From Flavobacteriaceae bacterium (GTDB lineage Bacteria > Bacteroidota > Bacteroidia > Flavobacteriales > Flavobacteriaceae), in contig JAGKWW010000004.1 in assembly GCA_021151665.1 (NCBI GenBank), positions 1-64,000 of the forward strand: 64,000 bases of DNA, written 5' to 3'. Shown in pieces: positions 63,037 to 64,000 of the stretch (positions are counted from its first letter, which is position 1; the number at the start of each line of letters is the position of its first letter). The notes under the pieces are model-generated. The model searched no databases, was not told where the DNA came from, and saw nothing but the letters and a program-made list of their open reading frames with translations. The translations under genes were made by a program, and so were the position numbers.

Positions 63037-63954
63037 TTAGAATTCCAAATATAGTGCAATTATTTTCTCTTTATCTACAGGAAATTGATTAATTTTTAGC
63101 AATTCATCAATGTTTGCAATTTTTCCTTTCATACTCCTGCGGGTAATAATGGCCCGTGCAATATCCCGGTTAAAATACGGAAAACCGGCAAGCGTATTCA
63201 GCGAAGCGCTGTTTATATTCAGCTTCTCAACCTGTGGCGCTGCCATTACATCGTAATGCTTTTTTAACCCGGCAACCGCCTCCGGTGAGAACTCGGGAAA
63301 CTCATCCATTTGATCCATACTTACAAATGCACCAAGAGTTCCCCGCCTGCGCAGTATCTTTTTGGCGAATGTCGGCCCAATACCATACACCTCCACGAGG
63401 TCTTCTTCTAAGGCGGTATTGATATCCTTCAGGACAATCTTTTTACCGGTTTTTTCAGGAAGCGCTTTGTCATACGCGTTATAGTTCTCCGCTGCTGTCA
63501 CAGGAGCGCCTTTTGCTTTCTCTTGCTGCTTTTTAATTACCCAATCGGGAAATTTGAAGTAAGGCGCTATTTTTGCGAGAAGCGTATCATGAACCCCGGT
63601 AACCTTCTGGAAGTCGGCAGGAGAATCTACAAACTTACCGCTGTTTCTAAAGGCATGGAGCTTATCGATCTGCTCTGTTGTAAGGCCGAGCATATAGCCT
63701 TTATGGTCTGAGATAAAGTTGGGGTTAAAAGGGTATACCTTCCTCACATTTTCAGGATGCGCTATCCGCAGCGAATCAAGTCTTGGCTGAAGCGCCAGCC
63801 ATTGTTTTTCTTCCTCGGTGGCCGGTGCCGTACTGCTTCCTTTTACCGAAATAAAATAAAAAGCCAACTGTACTATGCCAATAAGCCCGAGTAGCAGGAG
63901 TATTGCCCTGCGCTGGCCTTTAGAGAAATTTAAAAAGAACGGCGGCAGTTTCAT
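63037..63954 (-). CDS. Helix-hairpin-helix (ComEA-like) membrane-anchored protein
   Basis: A 305-residue protein with one N-terminal transmembrane segment (about 17-36) and ComEA-type helix-hairpin-helix units: FNPNFIS...GLTTEQIDKLHAF (degenerate), VYGIGPTFAKKILRRRGTLGAF and LNINSASLNTLAGFPYFNRDIARAII. Such proteins bind DNA at the cell surface during uptake; multiple units are common in Bacteroidota homologues, whose role is unproven. It lies directly after a stop codon of another minus-strand frame at 63958 and before the acyl-CoA dehydrogenase gene. Confidence 0.82.
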   Translation of the reverse strand: MKLPPFFLNFSKGQRRAILLLLGLIGIVQLAFYFISVKGSSTAPATEEEKQWLALQPRLDSLRIAHPENVRKVYPFNPNFISDHKGYMLGLTTEQIDKLHAFRNSGKFVDSPADFQKVTGVHDTLLAKIAPYFKFPDWVIKKQQEKAKGAPVTAAENYNAYDKALPEKTGKKIVLKDINTALEEDLVEVYGIGPTFAKKILRRRGTLGAFVSMDQMDEFPEFSPEAVAGLKKHYDVMAAPQVEKLNINSASLNTLAGFPYFNRDIARAIITRRSMKGKIANIDELLKINQFPVDKEKIIALYLEF

Positions 63955-63957
63955 AGG

Positions 63958-64000
63958 CTACAGATCGAATACAGAACTGCGTTTGGTATAGATCATATCT
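63958..64000 (-). CDS. C-terminal end of an upstream gene (partial, cut by window edge)
   Basis: An open minus-strand frame ending MIYTKRSSVFDL and TAG, three bases before the helix-hairpin-helix start codon. It is too short to identify; tight spacing suggests it belongs to the same operon. Confidence 0.35.
   Translation of the reverse strand, partial: DMIYTKRSSVFDL

Overview
The window looks like chromosomal DNA of a member of the Flavobacteriaceae (Bacteroidota), close to Flavobacterium. The evidence is: a type IX secretion (T9SS) type A sorting domain, a PorP/SprF protein and a PorE-like OmpA protein; promoter-like TAnnTTTG elements and a general lack of Shine-Dalgarno sequences, with rpsU the striking exception; a long-form GAPDH, a mitochondrial-type aconitase and methylmalonyl-CoA mutase; and family-typical gene orders (mutL with two rhomboids and an EEP protein; udk-ftsB-mutA-mutB; parA-parB-DUF5683-dapB-lepB-wbqC; secE-nusG-rplKAJL-rpoBC-DUF3467).

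Layout. 55-1503 encodes GAPDH. 1570-5860 is an accessory island: a two-gene Hachiman anti-phage system (hamA, hamB), AT-rich compared with its neighbours and bracketed by composite dispersed repeats in inverted orientation. 5926-17233, all on the minus strand, holds aconitase, a small membrane protein, a MoxR ATPase with three PpiC-type prolyl isomerases, and a PorE-like/PorP pair. 17616-25206, on the plus strand, holds a Nei-type glycosylase, a DUF72 protein, an SDR reductase, parAB, a damaged DUF5683/dapB junction, signal peptidase I and WbqC. 25196-32570 holds DUF4256, tRNA-Pro, carbonic anhydrase, two paralogous zinc-ribbon membrane proteins, methylmalonyl-CoA mutase, FtsB/DivIC and uridine kinase. 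32753-38280 holds a DUF4199 protein and a 1634-residue T9SS cargo protein with 219-bp tandem repeats. 38328-44678 holds prfC, an EEP-family protein, two rhomboids and mutL. 44889-45917 is an AT-rich orphan gene with HNH/zinc-ribbon-like cysteines.

45972-61447 is the core transcription/translation block on the minus strand. Written in transcription order it runs rpsU, xerC, hpf, tRNA-Thr, tRNA-Tyr, tRNA-Thr, tuf, tRNA-Trp, secE, nusG, rplK, rplA, rplJ, rplL, rpoB, rpoC, DUF3467 and a lysine-rich orphan. Acyl-CoA dehydrogenase and a helix-hairpin-helix protein close the window.

The observations most worth a second look are: the apparent deletion that fuses the 5' part of a DUF5683 gene to a dapB lacking its start and NAD(P)-binding motif; the Hachiman cassette inside inverted repeat modules; the very strong Shine-Dalgarno of rpsU, which fits the known bS21-dependent control in flavobacteria; a duplicated palindrome upstream of aconitase; a heptamer repeat array with an apparent relative inside the mutB coding region; and the orphan HNH-like gene with an overlapping six-codon leader. 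I do not see a clearly new multi-gene system. The defence system present belongs to the known Hachiman type.
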